Below, one piece after another: positions 16,652-25,633 of a stretch of DNA of 64,000 nt (position 1 is the stretch's first letter; each line of letters opens with the position of its first letter). Position numbers and translations under genes: made by a program. The DNA is from Polaribacter marinaquae (GTDB taxonomy: Bacteria > Bacteroidota > Bacteroidia > Flavobacteriales > Flavobacteriaceae). The notes below the pieces were generated by a model that did no database searches, was not told the DNA's origin, and worked only from the letters and a program-made list of their open reading frames with translations. The stretch covers positions 213,501 to 277,500 of the forward strand of contig NZ_CP150496.1 of NCBI RefSeq assembly GCF_038019025.1, given 5' to 3'.

Positions 16652-19150
16652 ATGAAAAAAATTATATTATTTTTCCTGTTTATTTCAATAACAGTTTCTG
16701 CTCAAAAAGTAGATTTATCTTATTATTTACCTAAAGATGTTTCTTATAATTCAGCAATACCTACGCCAGCATCAGTAATTGGTCATGAAGTAGGAGAGTG
16801 GCACATTACTCATGATAAATTATCAGAATACATGAAAGTTTTAGCGGCTTCTTCAGATAGAATTTCAATAGAGAAAAGAGGTAAAACTTACGAAGACAGA
16901 CAATTGTATTTATTAACAATTACGTCTCCTAAAAACCATCAAAATTTAGAAGAAATTAGAAAAAATCATATCGATGCTACAAACAATAGTAACGTAGATG
17001 TTAGCAATAATAAAATTGTGGTGTATCAAGGTTTTTCTATACATGGTAACGAAGCAAGTGGTTCTAATGCTGCATTAGCAGTTGCGTATTATTTGGCTGC
17101 GGCACAAGGAAGTGAAATAGACGATTTACTAGAAAATACGGTAATTTTATTTGACCCTTCTTTAAATCCTGACGGATTGCAACGTTTTGCATATTGGGCA
17201 AATACCAACAGAAGTAAAAATATAAATCCAGATCCAAACGACAGAGAATATTCAGAAATTTGGCCAAGAGGAAGAACAAATCATTATCAGTTTGATATGA
17301 ATAGAGATTGGTTGCCTGTGCAATTGCCAGAAAGTAAAGCAAGAATAGCTACTTTTCATAAATGGTTGCCAAATGTTTTAACAGATCATCATGAAATGGG
17401 AAGTAATTCTAGTTTCTTTTTTCAACCAGGAGTTCCTTCTAGAACAAACCCGTTAACACCAAAATTAAATCAAGAATTAACGAAAGAAATAGGTTCTTAT
17501 CATGCAAAAGCTTTAGATAAAATAGGTTCTTTATATTATTCTGAAGAAAGTTACGACGATTTTTATTATGGTAAAGGTTCTACTTTTCCAGACATTAATG
17601 GTAGTATTGGTATTTTATTTGAACAAGGTAGTTCTAGAGGTCATGCTCAAGAAACAATAAACGGAGTGTTAACGTTTCCGTTTACTATTAGAAACCAATT
17701 TACTGCAGCATTATCTACTTTAGAAGCAAGTAGAAAAATGAGAGTTAAAATTTTAAAATATCAGCAAGATTTTTACAAAGAATCTAGAAATTCTGGTAGT
17801 AATAAAGCGATTGTTTTTGGTGATGAAAAAGATGCAGCAAAAAGTTTTCATTTAGCAGAAGTTTTAAAGAATCAGAAAATAAAAATTCACGAAGTAAAAT
17901 CTGATTTTACACAAAACGGAAAGAAGTTTAAAAAAGGTTACAGTTACGTTGTGCCAATGAATCAAAAAAATCAAAGATTGGTAAAAGCAATGTTTGATGT
18001 TAGAACTTCTTTTGCAGATAGTTTGTTTTATGATGTTTCTGCTTGGACATTTAATCATGCATTTGGTGTAGATTATGCAGAAAATATTTCTTTATCAAAA
18101 GCAGGAAAAGAAATAACAAATTTAAAGATGAAGCAAGGTGTTGTTTCTTCTAAAAGTGAATATGGATATTTAATGCCATGGAACGAATATTATGCACCAA
18201 AAGCGTTAAATGAAATTTTACAAAAAGGAATTCGTGCAAAAGTTTCTATGAAAAACTTTACAAACGGAAATACTTCTTATGATTACGGAACGGTATTTAT
18301 TCCGGTTCAAAATCAAAGTTTAAATGCATCAGAATTATATGTGTTCTTGCAAAATGTTGCTAAGAATAGTAATATTTCTATGGATGGTGTTGTAACAGGT
18401 TTAAACGAAGGAATAGATTTAGGAAGTAACAATTTTAGAAACATTAAAAAGCAAAAAGTTGCTATGTTGGTTGGCGACGGAATAACAGGAAATGATTCTG
18501 GAGAAATTTGGCATTTATTAGATCAAAGATTCGATATTGCTTTAACGCGATTAGATATGAGAGGATTTAATAGAGTAGATATTTCTAAATACACTTCTAT
18601 TATTATACCAAGTAGTTATAATTTAGGTAAAAGTGCAGAAGAAAAATTAAAAGTTTGGGTTAGAAACGGTGGTGTTTTAATTGGTTACAAAAACACGGCA
18701 AGATGGTTGGCTAGAAGTAAATTTATCAACTTAGAATTTGTAAATGCTGAAGTTGCACCTGCAGAAAATGTTACGTTTGAAAACCGTAGTTTAAAATCTG
18801 GTGCACAAGTAATTGGTGGTGCAATTTTTGAAGCGGATATAGATAGATCACATCCGGTTAACTTTGGTTATAAAAATGATAAAGTAGCTTTATTCAGAAA
18901 TTCGACGATGTTTATTATAGCCGATAAAAATAGCTATAACAACCCAATTCAATATACAAAAAACCCGTTATTAAGTGGTTATATTTCGAAAGAGAATGCC
19001 AAAGTAATTGGTAAAACAATACCTTTTAAAACCCAAAGAATGGGTAGAGGAAAAGTAATTGTATTTACAGATAATACCAACTTTAGAGCATTTTGGTACG
19101 GTACAAATAAGTTATTGATGAATGCTATTTACTTTGGAGATAAAATGTAA
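16652..19150 (+). CDS. Secreted M14 family zinc carboxypeptidase
   Basis: This 832-residue exported peptidase has a cleavable signal peptide (MKKIILFFLFISITVSAQ). In the M14 domain, His131-x-x-Glu134 of SIHGNEASGSNAA and a histidine of TDHHEMGS (246-247) supply the zinc ligands. NPDGLQRFAYW is the substrate-binding region, and Glu324 in GILFEQGSSRG is the likely general base. The C-terminal half (about 400-832) includes a class-I-glutamine-amidotransferase-like segment (VAMLVGDGITGNDSGEIWHLLDQ). This layout is common for Bacteroidota M14 proteins. It probably trims peptides in the periplasm or outside the cell. It is followed by a long terminator hairpin. Confidence 0.9.
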   Translation: MKKIILFFLFISITVSAQKVDLSYYLPKDVSYNSAIPTPASVIGHEVGEWHITHDKLSEYMKVLAASSDRISIEKRGKTYEDRQLYLLTITSPKNHQNLEEIRKNHIDATNNSNVDVSNNKIVVYQGFSIHGNEASGSNAALAVAYYLAAAQGSEIDDLLENTVILFDPSLNPDGLQRFAYWANTNRSKNINPDPNDREYSEIWPRGRTNHYQFDMNRDWLPVQLPESKARIATFHKWLPNVLTDHHEMGSNSSFFFQPGVPSRTNPLTPKLNQELTKEIGSYHAKALDKIGSLYYSEESYDDFYYGKGSTFPDINGSIGILFEQGSSRGHAQETINGVLTFPFTIRNQFTAALSTLEASRKMRVKILKYQQDFYKESRNSGSNKAIVFGDEKDAAKSFHLAEVLKNQKIKIHEVKSDFTQNGKKFKKGYSYVVPMNQKNQRLVKAMFDVRTSFADSLFYDVSAWTFNHAFGVDYAENISLSKAGKEITNLKMKQGVVSSKSEYGYLMPWNEYYAPKALNEILQKGIRAKVSMKNFTNGNTSYDYGTVFIPVQNQSLNASELYVFLQNVAKNSNISMDGVVTGLNEGIDLGSNNFRNIKKQKVAMLVGDGITGNDSGEIWHLLDQRFDIALTRLDMRGFNRVDISKYTSIIIPSSYNLGKSAEEKLKVWVRNGGVLIGYKNTARWLARSKFINLEFVNAEVAPAENVTFENRSLKSGAQVIGGAIFEADIDRSHPVNFGYKNDKVALFRNSTMFIIADKNSYNNPIQYTKNPLLSGYISKENAKVIGKTIPFKTQRMGRGKVIVFTDNTNFRAFWYGTNKLLMNAIYFGDKM

Positions 19151-19170
19151 ATTTCATTTATAATAAAATA

Positions 19171-19213
19171 AAAAGTGATAGAAAGTTTAATTATTATACT
19201 TTCTATCACTTTT
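19171..19213 (+). terminator. Rho-independent terminator
   Basis: A 16-bp perfect stem (19171-19186 with 19198-19213) with an 11-base loop ends in a T-run, shortly after the M14 gene. Confidence 0.87.
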
Positions 19214-19271
19214 TTTATGTAACAATTTTAATTGGTAATCGTCTTAATTATAGAACCAACAAAATTGTATT

Positions 19272-19430
19272 ATGAGTTTTTTTAGAGTATTATTTGCTAT
19301 TATTTTTCCGCCATTATCTGTAATTGATAAAGGTTGTGGATCTTTCTTTATCATTTTTTTATTAACGCTTTGTGGCTGGATTCCTGGAGTTATAGGAGCA
19401 TTAGTAATTTTAAATAACCCAAACAAATAA
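19272..19430 (+). CDS. YqaE/Pmp3 family small membrane protein
   Basis: This 52-residue protein starts MSFFRVLFAIIFPPLSV and continues with LLTLCGWIPGVIGALVI, the two-helix proteolipid pattern of the Pmp3/YqaE (UPF0057) family. Homologues are induced by salt, cold or other membrane stress, and in yeast Pmp3 affects membrane potential. The family cysteine and the Gly-Trp-Ile-Pro-Gly turn are both present. It is easily missed because of its size, and the opposite strand also carries an open frame here with no family resemblance. It converges on the csaA-like gene with 8 bp between. Confidence 0.88.
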   Translation: MSFFRVLFAIIFPPLSVIDKGCGSFFIIFLLTLCGWIPGVIGALVILNNPNK

Positions 19431-19438
19431 ATACTTAA

Positions 19439-19780
19439 TTAAGAAATTTGCTCTCCGTTTTTAATTTCTTTAGAAGGTTTAAGAAGTACAACATTTCTTT
19501 CTACATTATATACACCAATAACTAAAACTTCGCTCATAAAATTAGCAATCTGTCTTGGTTTAAAATTTACAATTGCAGAAATTTGTTTATTTAAAAGTTC
19601 TTCCTTAGTATACAAATCAGTTATTTGAGCGCTAGATTTTTTTATACCCAAAGCACCAAAATCTATTTTAAGTTGATATGCAGGTTTTTTAGCTTTCGGA
19701 AAATCGTTAACTTCTATAATTCTACCTATTCTTATATCAACTTTTAAAAAATCTTCAAAAGTTATTTCTTTGTTCTCCAT
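19439..19780 (-). CDS. csaA: CsaA-type tRNA-binding protein
   Basis: This 113-residue protein is a single OB-fold tRNA-binding domain of the CsaA/EMAP II type. It starts with ITFEDFLKVDIRIGRI and contains KPAYQLKIDFG and VNFKPRQIANFMSEVLVIGV, the conserved CsaA segments. In Bacillus, CsaA is a dimeric tRNA-binding protein with chaperone-like activity in protein export. The stop codon of the next gene downstream lies 8 bp away on the other strand. It probably shares a transcript with the three genes behind it (Mpo1-like, DinB and TPR lipoprotein). Confidence 0.9.
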   Translation of the reverse strand: MENKEITFEDFLKVDIRIGRIIEVNDFPKAKKPAYQLKIDFGALGIKKSSAQITDLYTKEELLNKQISAIVNFKPRQIANFMSEVLVIGVYNVERNVVLLKPSKEIKNGEQIS

Positions 19781-19784
19781 TTTT

Positions 19785-20246
19785 TTATTTTTTACCTATT
19801 TTTTGAATTACCCATAACGGTCCAATTAATAAAAATTGTAAATCTTTGGCAAAAGAAGGTTTTTTACCTTCAACTTTATGTCCCCAAAACTGTCCAATCC
19901 AAGCTAATACAAATATGGTTATTGATGCATATAATAGATTAAAATTATTTCCTAACCAATAATTTCCAATAACCGATAATAAAATTACAAATAGCATTTC
20001 TACAAAATACCAAAAACCTAATTGTAAATAAAAAAGAGAAATAACCAAACCAATTACAACTGCCCAATTTTCGATTAAAGGATTATAAAGGCCAATTGTA
20101 TTTTCTAAAAAAGTTGTTGGTATACTCATTAATAAACCAATAACACTAAAAAATATTAAAGGCACACAAATATAATGTACCATTTGATTTGTTTCATTTT
20201 GATGACTTACAGCGTATTCATCAAACCATTGTTGTGCATTTTTCAT
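19785..20246 (-). CDS. Mpo1-like (DUF962) membrane protein
   Basis: This 153-residue membrane protein has the DUF962/Mpo1 pattern. A short N-terminal segment, AQQWFDEYAVSHQNETNQMVHYICVP, holds the conserved histidines, and several hydrophobic helices end in IGPLWVIQKIG. Yeast Mpo1 is an iron-dependent dioxygenase that shortens 2-hydroxy fatty acids. A similar role here is inference from the family. It lies 4 bp upstream of csaA on the same strand. Confidence 0.85.
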   Translation of the reverse strand: MKNAQQWFDEYAVSHQNETNQMVHYICVPLIFFSVIGLLMSIPTTFLENTIGLYNPLIENWAVVIGLVISLFYLQLGFWYFVEMLFVILLSVIGNYWLGNNFNLLYASITIFVLAWIGQFWGHKVEGKKPSFAKDLQFLLIGPLWVIQKIGKK

Positions 20247-20311
20247 TGTTTTTCTATAAAATTAGAACTCGTAATATAGTTATTTTTATAGAAATGAAAT
20301 ATTACATTTTT

Positions 20312-20848
20312 TTATTGCCAACCTTCTCTTAACATTAATTGTTCTATATGCGCATAATGATGCAAACAATGCCACGCGTAAATACCTATATTTTCTTGTA
20401 GCGTTATTACGTCTTTACTAGCTGGATGCGTAAATTTTCTTAATAATTCTTTTTTAGATAAACCTTTTAATAAATAAACCCATTTTGCATGTAAAGCTTT
20501 TAGGGCGTCCAAAGAGAGAGAAACTGGAGCAGATTTAGTATCGTGTAATTCTGCCCAACGTTCTTCAAAATAAGCTTTAATTTCTGGATTTTCTTCTGTT
20601 AAAGCCCATTTAAAACGTATGTAAGAATTATGATGACTATCATAACAATGATGTATTACTTGTCTAACTGTCCAGCCATCTTTTCTGTATGGAGTATCAA
20701 GTTGATTTTCGGATAAATCTTTGGTTAAAAATTCTAATTCATGCGGAAATCTTTCTAGAACAGAAATCCATTCTTCTAAATCTTTATCAGTAATAGAAGT
20801 TGGTAGTTTTGTTTTACCTATCGGATATTTTAATTTTTCTAAATCCAT
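20312..20848 (-). CDS. DinB family YfiT-type bacillithiol transferase
   Basis: This 178-residue four-helix protein belongs to the DinB/YfiT group. It starts LKYPIGKTKLPTSITDKDLEEWI, the typical YfiT opening. It carries the metal-binding histidine triad in VIHHCYDSHHNSYIR (residues near 66-70) and CLHHYAHIEQLM near the C-terminus. YfiT/BstA homologues transfer bacillithiol or act as metal-dependent hydrolases. Flavobacteria make bacillithiol, so a detoxification role is likely. It lies 3 bp downstream of the TPR lipoprotein gene, so the two are probably cotranscribed. Confidence 0.88.
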   Translation of the reverse strand: MDLEKLKYPIGKTKLPTSITDKDLEEWISVLERFPHELEFLTKDLSENQLDTPYRKDGWTVRQVIHHCYDSHHNSYIRFKWALTEENPEIKAYFEERWAELHDTKSAPVSLSLDALKALHAKWVYLLKGLSKKELLRKFTHPASKDVITLQENIGIYAWHCLHHYAHIEQLMLREGWQ

Positions 20849-20851
20849 TTA

Positions 20852-21529
20852 CTATTTCGTAATTTTTTTTAAGCTTCTTAAAGCACCTTTATTTTCAGAA
20901 TTAATTGATAGCGCTTTTTTATAGTTTACAATTGCGTTTGTTGTATCTTTATTATATAAATATGCTTCTGCCAAACTATCAAAAGTATTAGAACTATTGC
21001 TGTGTAAAACGGTATTAATTTTAAAAATCTCTATCGCTTTTTCAAATTCCTTTTCTCTAAGGTAGCTATAGCCAATGCCGTTTATTTCATACTCTCTAAT
21101 AACAGGATTTAAAGAATCTTGTTTTTTAATTTTTAAGTAACCTTCTAGTGCTTTTTTGTATTCTTTGTTCGCAAAGTATTCATGCGGAGTTTTTTCATTT
21201 GCAGCCATTTTTTTAAAATGATACTTTACACCTTTATGTTCAGTTTTTTCTGCTAATTTAATTTGAATAGTAGGTTCTGTTATAAAAATCATTTTTTCAT
21301 TCATCTCTTTCATATAGAAAGATTTTTCACTAACCTTTAAAGGTTTAATATCATCTCTACCTCTCCATTTTACATAAAGTTCTTGTTCTTTAAAGTAAAC
21401 TTCTAAAACTTCGTTGGCATTAAAAAGATAACGACCTTCTGCTTTATTTACAAATTCTTCAGAGTTTTTAGAAGAAGAGCAGCTGATACATAAACTAAGT
21501 AAGAATAAAATTAATATAGATTTTTTCAT
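20852..21529 (-). CDS. TPR-containing lipoprotein
   Basis: This 225-residue lipoprotein starts MKKSILILFLLSLCISCSSS with a clear lipobox Cys. The N-terminal half is a small beta-rich domain (FNANEVLEVYFKEQELYVKWRGRD), and the C-terminal half holds about three tetratricopeptide repeats. These end in AIVNYKKALSINSENKGALRSLKKI. Similar beta-domain plus TPR tails occur in secreted hydrolase-associated proteins of Bacteroidota. The function is unknown. It is the first gene of the minus-strand cluster that continues through the DinB gene. Confidence 0.8.
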   Translation of the reverse strand: MKKSILILFLLSLCISCSSSKNSEEFVNKAEGRYLFNANEVLEVYFKEQELYVKWRGRDDIKPLKVSEKSFYMKEMNEKMIFITEPTIQIKLAEKTEHKGVKYHFKKMAANEKTPHEYFANKEYKKALEGYLKIKKQDSLNPVIREYEINGIGYSYLREKEFEKAIEIFKINTVLHSNSSNTFDSLAEAYLYNKDTTNAIVNYKKALSINSENKGALRSLKKITK

Positions 21530-21925
21530 GGTTAAATTGGTTAATTTTAGAGATAAGACGATTCAAAGAAGGATATTGTTACAACAATAATCAGTTTTCT
21601 TAAAATTCACATATCCAATATAGTAAAATAGCTTTAAAAGATAATTTTAAGGTAAATGTAGTTAATTTATTGATTTTTAAAGGTGTAAAAAATGATTCCG
21701 TTTGTTTGTATTTCACTTCGGATTTATTTTACATAAATTTTAATTGACAGAAACTTTCAAATATTAGACATCGTATTTTAATTTGATTTAAATATCTGAA
21801 TTTTAAATAGTTAAAAAAGACTTTAACATTTGGGTATAATGCTTTTGTTTTATTTTAAAGTTTTTAATTTAAGGAATACTATATTTTTGAGAGTAGATTA
21901 TAGTTTGAATATAACAAAGAAAAAA
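21530..21925. other. 396-bp intergenic region upstream of leuC
   Basis: This AT-rich gap separates the divergent TPR-lipoprotein gene and leuC. It holds a small inverted repeat ATTGTT-AC-AACAAT (21575-21588) and a -7-like TATTTTTG (21882-21889) upstream of leuC. I looked for a leucine-rich leader peptide and found no convincing one. The leuC frame stays open upstream to 21830 but does not resemble LeuC there. Confidence 0.5.
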
Positions 21926-23326
21926 ATGGCAAAAACATTATTTGACAAAGTATGGGATTCACATGTGGTACGTAGCGTAAAAGACGGACCAGATGTTTTT
22001 TTTATAGATCGTCATTTTATCCATGAAGTTACAAGTCCTGTAGCTTTCTTAGGATTAGAAAGTAGAGGAAACAGTGTTGTTTATCCAGAGAGAACTTTTG
22101 CAACTGCAGATCATAACACACCAACAATAAATCAACATTTACCAGTTGCAGATCCTTTATCTGCAAATCAATTAAATGCTTTAGAAAAAAATGCTGCAAA
22201 GTATGGTATTTCTCACTGGGGTTTAGGTAACGTAAATAACGGAATTGTGCATGTTGTTGGTCCAGAAAACGGAATTACTTTGCCTGGAGCAACTATTGTT
22301 TGTGGAGATTCGCATACATCTACGCATGGTGCTTTTGGTGCAATTGCTTTTGGTATTGGTACTTCAGAAGTAGAAATGGTATTATCTACACAATGTATTA
22401 TGCAACCAAAACCTAAAAAAATGCGTATTAACGTAAATGGTAAGTTAGGTTTGGGTGTTACGCCAAAAGATGTTGCCTTATATATTATATCAAAACAAAC
22501 TACTTCTGGTGCTACCGGTTATTTTGTAGAATATGCTGGTGATGTTTTTGAAGACATGACAATGGAAGGTCGAATGACTGTGTGTAACTTATCTATTGAA
22601 ATGGGTGCACGTGGTGGTATGATTGCTCCAGACCAAAAGACGTTCGATTATATCAAAGGACGTTCTCAAACTCCAAAAGGAGCAGATTGGGACAAAGCAA
22701 TGAAATATTGGGAAACTTTATATACAGAAGAAGGCGCAGAGTTTGATGTAGAATTTAATTATGAAGCTTCAGATATTGAACCAATGATTACATATGGAAC
22801 AAACCCAGGTATGGGAATGGGAGTAACAAAATCGATACCAAACGCAGAAAATGTAGAAGGTGGCGTAGAAACATATAAAAAATCTTTAGGTTACATGTCT
22901 TTTAACGAAGGCGATGCAATGATAGGTAAAGAAATAGATTTTGTTTTCTTAGGATCTTGTACAAACGGTCGTATAGAAGATTTTAGAGCATTCTGTTCTA
23001 TTGTAGAAGGAAGAAAAAAAGCAGAGAATGTGACTGCTTGGTTAGTACCAGGTTCACATAAAGTTGTAGATCAAATTAAAGAAGAAGGTTTAGATAAAAT
23101 TATAGATGATGCCGGTTTTGTTTTAAGAGAACCTGGATGTTCTGCTTGTTTGGCGATGAATGATGATAAAATTCCTTCAGGAAAATTATCAGTTTCAACA
23201 TCAAACAGAAACTTTGAAGGTAGACAAGGACCTGGATCTAGAACTTTATTAGCATCACCATTAGTTGCTGCAGCATCTGCAGTAGAAGGTGTTGTAACAG
23301 ATCCAAGAACATTATTAACAGCATAA
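21926..23326 (+). CDS. leuC: 3-isopropylmalate dehydratase large subunit
   Basis: LeuC with LeuD isomerises 2-isopropylmalate to 3-isopropylmalate in leucine synthesis. The protein is 466 residues, the family's usual length, starting [15 protein letters not shown]. Three Cys ligands of the [4Fe-4S] cluster are visible in [12 protein letters not shown] and [11 protein letters not shown], and [12 protein letters not shown] is the aconitase signature. The ATG at 21926 is chosen over upstream in-frame starts because it matches the conserved N-terminus. It is the first gene of leuC-leuD-leuA-leuB. An 88-bp gap with a stem-loop repeat separates it from leuD. Confidence 0.96.
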   Translation: MAKTLFDKVWDSHVVRSVKDGPDVFFIDRHFIHEVTSPVAFLGLESRGNSVVYPERTFATADHNTPTINQHLPVADPLSANQLNALEKNAAKYGISHWGLGNVNNGIVHVVGPENGITLPGATIVCGDSHTSTHGAFGAIAFGIGTSEVEMVLSTQCIMQPKPKKMRINVNGKLGLGVTPKDVALYIISKQTTSGATGYFVEYAGDVFEDMTMEGRMTVCNLSIEMGARGGMIAPDQKTFDYIKGRSQTPKGADWDKAMKYWETLYTEEGAEFDVEFNYEASDIEPMITYGTNPGMGMGVTKSIPNAENVEGGVETYKKSLGYMSFNEGDAMIGKEIDFVFLGSCTNGRIEDFRAFCSIVEGRKKAENVTAWLVPGSHKVVDQIKEEGLDKIIDDAGFVLREPGCSACLAMNDDKIPSGKLSVSTSNRNFEGRQGPGSRTLLASPLVAAASAVEGVVTDPRTLLTA

Positions 23327-23332
23327 TAGCTA

Positions 23333-23400
23333 TAGCTTTTGGCGGTTAGCCATTAGCTTAAAATTATTAATTATTGCCAACAGCTAACTGCTAAAGGCTA
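23333..23400. repeat. AGC-rich stem-loop repeat between leuC and leuD
   Basis: TAGCTTTTGGCGGTTAGC (23333-23350) pairs along its full 18 bases with 23383-23400, using three G-U pairs in RNA, around a 32-base loop. The same 18-base stem theme recurs at 25563-25610. It is a palindromic interspersed repeat rather than coding sequence. Confidence 0.7.
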
Positions 23401-23414
23401 AAAGTATAAAAACA

Positions 23415-24014
23415 ATGGCTTACGATAAATTTAATGTACTAACAAGTACAGCTTATCCATTACCAACAGAAAATGTAGATACAGATCAAATAATTCCTGC
23501 TCGTTTTTTAAAAGCTACAGAGCGTAAAGATTTTGATATCAATTTTTTTCGTGATTGGAGATTTAATCAAGACGGAACACCAAAAGCAGATTTTCCTTTA
23601 AATAAAGAAATTTACGCAGGTTCTAAAATTCTTGTTGGAGGTAGAAATTTTGGTTCGGGTTCTTCTAGAGAACATGCAGCTTGGTCTGTGTATGATTTTG
23701 GTTTACGTTGTGTAATTTCATCAGCATTTGCAGATATTTTTAAAAATAACTGTTTAAACGTTGGGGTTTTACCTGTACAGGTTTCACCAGAATTTGCAGA
23801 TACTTTATTTACTGCGATTATGGCAGATCCTAAAACTGAAATAAAAGTAGATTTACCAAGTCAAACTGTTACTTTGGTAGCAACTGGTGAATCTGAATCT
23901 TTTGAAATTAATGCTTACAAAAAAGATAACATGTTAAACGGTTTCGATGATATAGATTATTTAAAAAACATCGAAAACGAAATTTCTACATTTGCAGAAA
24001 CTAGACCATTTTAA
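23415..24014 (+). CDS. leuD: 3-isopropylmalate dehydratase small subunit
   Basis: LeuD is the swivelling domain subunit of isopropylmalate isomerase. The 199-residue protein shows NVDTDQIIPARFLK near the N-terminus and GGRNFGSGSSREHAAW, the substrate-binding loop of the aconitase swivel domain. Its length is normal for the family. It follows leuC after a repeat-containing gap and precedes leuA by 27 bp. The small and large subunits are thus encoded as separate neighbouring genes, as usual in bacteria. Confidence 0.96.
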   Translation: MAYDKFNVLTSTAYPLPTENVDTDQIIPARFLKATERKDFDINFFRDWRFNQDGTPKADFPLNKEIYAGSKILVGGRNFGSGSSREHAAWSVYDFGLRCVISSAFADIFKNNCLNVGVLPVQVSPEFADTLFTAIMADPKTEIKVDLPSQTVTLVATGESESFEINAYKKDNMLNGFDDIDYLKNIENEISTFAETRPF

Positions 24015-24041
24015 GAATAACTTTTAAAGGTTAAAAATACT

Positions 24042-25562
24042 ATGGTTAGTAGAAAGATAGAAATAATGGATACGACACTTCGTGATGGAGAACAAACATC
24101 AGGAGTGTCGTTTTCGGTTTCAGAAAAATTAACAATTGCTAAATTATTACTTGAAGAATTAAAGGTAGATCGTTTAGAAATTGCATCTGCAAGAGTTTCT
24201 GAAGGTGAATTACAAGCAGTAAAAAAAATTACTTCTTGGGCAAAAGAACATCATTTTTTAGAAAACATCGAAGTGTTAACTTTTGTTGATGGAGGAAAAT
24301 CTATCAATTGGATGTTAGAATCTGGTGCTAAAGTTCAGAATTTATTAACCAAAGGCTCTTTAAATCATCTTACACATCAATTAAAAAAAACACCAGAACA
24401 ACATTTTAAAGATATTGAATCTACAATAGAATTAGCAACTAAAAAAGACATTAAAACCAATGTTTATCTAGAAGATTGGTCAAACGGAATGCGTAATTCT
24501 AAAGAATATGTTTTAGCTTATTTAGATTTTTTAACAAATCAAAAGATAGAACGTGTTTTATTGCCAGATACTTTAGGAGTTTTAACTCCCGATGAAACTT
24601 ATAAATATGTTACAGCTTTAAGGGAAAGGTATACGAAGTTGCACTTTGATTTTCATGGACATAATGATTACGATTTAGGAGTTGCTAATGTCATGGAGGC
24701 TGTTAAAGCTGGTGTAAATGGTTTACATTTAACAATTAACGGAATGGGTGAGCGTGCAGGAAATGCACCTATGGCAAGCGTTATTGCAGTTATTAATGAT
24801 TTTTTAGATAATTGTGAAGTTAATGTGAATGAAAAAGCGTTAAATAAAGTTAGTAAACTAGTAGAAACTTTTTCAGGATTTAGAATTCCTGTAAATAAGC
24901 CTGTAGTTGGTGCCAATGTTTTTACGCAAACTGCAGGTATTCATGCAGACGGTGATAATAAAAACAATCTTTATTTTAATGATTTAATGCCAGAGCGTTT
25001 TGGTAGAAAACGTAAATATGCTTTAGGTAAAACATCTGGTAAGGCAAATATTCAGAAGAATTTACAAGATTTAGGACTTAGTTTAAATGATGAAGAGTTA
25101 AAAAAAGTAACGCAAAGAATTATAGAATTAGGAGATAAAAAAGAAATTGTTTCTCAAGAAGATTTACCATATATAATTTCTGATGTTTTAGATAGCGACA
25201 CCATAGAAAAACGTGTAGTTGTAGAAAACTATGTCTTAGGTCATGCAAAAGGAATGAAACCTTCTACAACATTGCAATTAAAAGTTGAAGGGATTTTATA
25301 TGAAGCACATGCGCAAGGAGACGGACAGTTTGATGCTTTTATGAATGCATTAAAAAAATTATATAAAATACATAGTAAAAGAGAATTACCAAAGTTAATA
25401 GATTACGCTGTTAGAATTCCTCCCGGAAGTCATTCTGATGCATTGTGTGAAACTATTATAACTTGGCAAAGAGAAGAAAAAGAGTTTATAACACATGGTT
25501 TAGATTCAGATCAAACAGTATCTGCAATTAAAGCCACAGAAAAAATGTTAAATATTATATAA
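24042..25562 (+). CDS. leuA: 2-isopropylmalate synthase-like (LeuA/CimA group)
   Basis: This 506-residue enzyme condenses acetyl-CoA with a 2-oxoacid. It has a DRE-TIM barrel, with MDTTLRDGEQTSGVSFS at the start and DFHGHNDYDLGVAN plus INGMGERAGNAP as metal and substrate loops. A C-terminal LeuA dimer (leucine/isoleucine-sensing) domain occupies about residues 390-500. The operon position between leuD and leuB argues for 2-isopropylmalate synthase. The sequence also resembles citramalate synthases, so pyruvate rather than 2-oxoisovalerate as acceptor cannot be excluded. The symbol leuA rests on context. Confidence 0.8.
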   Translation: MVSRKIEIMDTTLRDGEQTSGVSFSVSEKLTIAKLLLEELKVDRLEIASARVSEGELQAVKKITSWAKEHHFLENIEVLTFVDGGKSINWMLESGAKVQNLLTKGSLNHLTHQLKKTPEQHFKDIESTIELATKKDIKTNVYLEDWSNGMRNSKEYVLAYLDFLTNQKIERVLLPDTLGVLTPDETYKYVTALRERYTKLHFDFHGHNDYDLGVANVMEAVKAGVNGLHLTINGMGERAGNAPMASVIAVINDFLDNCEVNVNEKALNKVSKLVETFSGFRIPVNKPVVGANVFTQTAGIHADGDNKNNLYFNDLMPERFGRKRKYALGKTSGKANIQKNLQDLGLSLNDEELKKVTQRIIELGDKKEIVSQEDLPYIISDVLDSDTIEKRVVVENYVLGHAKGMKPSTTLQLKVEGILYEAHAQGDGQFDAFMNALKKLYKIHSKRELPKLIDYAVRIPPGSHSDALCETIITWQREEKEFITHGLDSDQTVSAIKATEKMLNII

Positions 25563-25610
25563 TAGCTTTTTGCTTTTAGCAATTAGCATATAGCTAAGAG
25601 CCAAAAGCTA
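25563..25610. repeat. AGC-rich stem-loop repeat between leuA and leuB
   Basis: The 18-base arm at 25563-25580 pairs with 25593-25610, with one mismatch and one G-U pair and a 12-base loop. It belongs to the same family as the repeat at 23333-23400. It is followed by a second partial copy of the right arm (AGCTAAGAGCCAAAA theme) reaching 25620. Confidence 0.7.
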
Positions 25611-25633
25611 AGAGCCAAAATAGAAAATAGAAA

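Noticed and set aside
17064..18058. Minus-strand frames inside the M14 peptidase gene
   Set aside because: They are shadows of a well-supported gene and show no motifs.
19244..19426. Minus-strand frame of 60 codons
   Set aside because: It lies antisense to the Pmp3-type gene, which has clear family features; the minus frame has none.
21830..21925. In-frame N-terminal extension of leuC, or a leucine leader peptide there
   Set aside because: LeuC proteins begin at [12 protein letters not shown]; the upstream residues are not conserved-looking, and there is no run of Leu codons with a stop and terminator.
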